This document shows positions 63,161-64,000 of a stretch of DNA of 64,000 nucleotides, one piece after another. The notes below the pieces were generated by a model that saw only the letters and a program-made list of their open reading frames with translations, did no database searches and was not told the origin of the DNA. Position numbers and translations under genes: made by a program. Source of the DNA: Comamonadaceae bacterium UBA4962 (GTDB lineage Bacteria; Pseudomonadota; Gammaproteobacteria; Burkholderiales; Burkholderiaceae_C); NCBI GenBank assembly GCA_002397315.1, contig DHAE01000014.1, positions 563 through 64,562 of the forward strand, in the 5' to 3' direction. Numbering within the stretch: the stretch's first letter is position 1; every line of letters begins with the position of its first letter.

Positions 63161-64000
63161 GCGAGCTCGATCGCCATCGCCGTGCCCTCGCCCCCGCCGA
63201 TGCACAGCGTGGCCAGCCCGCGCCGCTTGCCGCGCGCCTGGAGCGCATGGATCAGCGTCACGAGAATGCGCGCGCCGCTCGCCCCGATGGGATGGCCCAG
63301 CGCGCAGGCGCCGCCGTTCACGTTTACGATGTCGTGCGACACATCCAGCTCCTTCATGAGCGCCATGGGCACCACCGCGAAGGCTTCGTTCACTTCCCAC
63401 AGGTCCACGTCCTGCACGCTCCAGCCCGCCTTGTCCAGGGCCTTGCGCGTGGCCCCGACGGGCGCCGTCGTGAACCAGTTCGGCTCCTGCGCATGCATCG
63501 CATGGCTGACCACGCGCGCGATCGGCTGGGCGCCCAGGCGCCGGGCGGTCGATTCGCGCACCATCACCAGTGCCGCCGCGCCGTCGTTGATGCTCGAACT
63601 CGACGCCGCCGTGATGGTGCCGCCCTCCTTCTTGAACGCCGGCTTGAGCGTGGGAATCTTGTCCAGCCGCACCTTGCCCGGGCCCTCGTCGGCCGACACC
63701 ACCGTCTCGCCGGCGCGCGTCTTCACGGTCACCGGCGCGATCTCCGCGGCGAAGGCACCCGACTCGGTCGCGGCCTTGGCGCGCTGCACGCTCGCCACGG
63801 CGAAGGCGTCCTGCTGCTCGCGCGTGAAGCCGTACTTCGCGGCGCAGTCCTCGCCGAACGTACCCATCGAGCGGCCGGCCTCGTAGGCGTCCTCCAGCCC
63901 GTCGAGCATCATGTGGTCGAAGATGCGGTCATGGCCGAGGCGGTAGCCGCCGCGGCCCTTCTGCAGCAGGTAGGGCGCGTTGGTCATGCTCTCCATCCCG
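63157..64000 (-). CDS. Acetyl-CoA C-acyltransferase (thiolase), N-terminus beyond window edge
   Basis: C-terminal about 281 residues of a thiolase, cut by the right edge. The visible part has the conserved His region DLWEVNEAFAVVPMAL, NVNGGACALGHPIGASGARI with the second catalytic His, and the C-terminal TLCIGGGEGTAMAIE with the second active-site Cys. The N-terminal nucleophilic Cys lies outside the window. Its stop overlaps the SDR start in an ATGA. Together with SDR and acyl-CoA dehydrogenase it forms a beta-oxidation or acetoacetyl-CoA module. Confidence 0.92.
   Translation of the reverse strand, partial: GMESMTNAPYLLQKGRGGYRLGHDRIFDHMMLDGLEDAYEAGRSMGTFGEDCAAKYGFTREQQDAFAVASVQRAKAATESGAFAAEIAPVTVKTRAGETVVSADEGPGKVRLDKIPTLKPAFKKEGGTITAASSSSINDGAAALVMVRESTARRLGAQPIARVVSHAMHAQEPNWFTTAPVGATRKALDKAGWSVQDVDLWEVNEAFAVVPMALMKELDVSHDIVNVNGGACALGHPIGASGARILVTLIHALQARGKRRGLATLCIGGGEGTAMAIELA

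Overview
The window looks like the chromosome of a betaproteobacterium of the family Comamonadaceae, most likely close to Acidovorax/Paracidovorax. The evidence is the high G+C content, the two Bug-type solute receptors, the porins ending in Phe, the SHDLRQPL-type hybrid kinase, and a GGAGACA Shine-Dalgarno leader in front of many genes. This placement is inferred from gene content, not from a search. Coding density is high. I saw no rRNA, tRNA, CRISPR array or insertion sequence.

Region 1 (1-9351) is a minus-strand catabolic operon: 3-hydroxyacyl-CoA dehydrogenase/enoyl-CoA hydratase fusion, two acyl-CoA dehydrogenases that look like a heteromeric pair, enoyl-CoA hydratase, class III CoA transferase, two Bug receptors, then etfB running off the left edge. 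A divergent LysR regulator and a 15-bp palindrome sit at its promoter. The set would import an organic acid, activate it with CoA, beta-oxidise it and pass electrons to ETF.

Region 2 (9352-16093) holds the LysR gene, an AraC regulator, a LysE-type exporter, the protease HtpX, a DUF3025 protein overlapping a NYN/LOTUS protein, and dihydroorotase pyrC with a terminator-like hairpin in its leader.

Region 3 (16094-29799) is the most interesting. A two-component system is divergent from a nine-gene, mostly overlapping plus-strand operon: outer-membrane factor, FtsX-like permease, ATPase, adaptor lipoprotein, HAD phosphatase, alpha/beta hydrolase, two half-size EamA transporters and a DegT aminotransferase. 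A convergent minus-strand group follows: arginase-fold protein, GNAT/FemAB-like transferase and class III aminotransferase. It reads as a regulated make-modify-export locus for an unknown amino-containing molecule.

Region 4 (29800-32126) is a small A+T-richer island with an amidase of the type VI secretion effector type and an overlapping periplasmic candidate immunity gene, followed by an exported protein of unknown function. Region 5 (32119-43568) has a double-length tandem UvrA, an orphan periplasmic receptor, a small membrane protein, an intact porin, a decayed porin remnant and an MFS transporter with a large insert.

Region 6 (43740-55521) is a leucine/isovalerate-type degradation operon: acyl-CoA ligase, both methylcrotonyl-CoA carboxylase subunits, hydratase and HMG-CoA lyase, with several unrelated genes carried along and a divergent AraC regulator. 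Region 7 (55529-64000) has a HAD phosphatase, a convergent response regulator/hybrid kinase pair, YchJ, a DUF421 protein, dipeptidase E, and a beta-oxidation trio (acyl-CoA dehydrogenase, SDR, thiolase) cut by the right edge.
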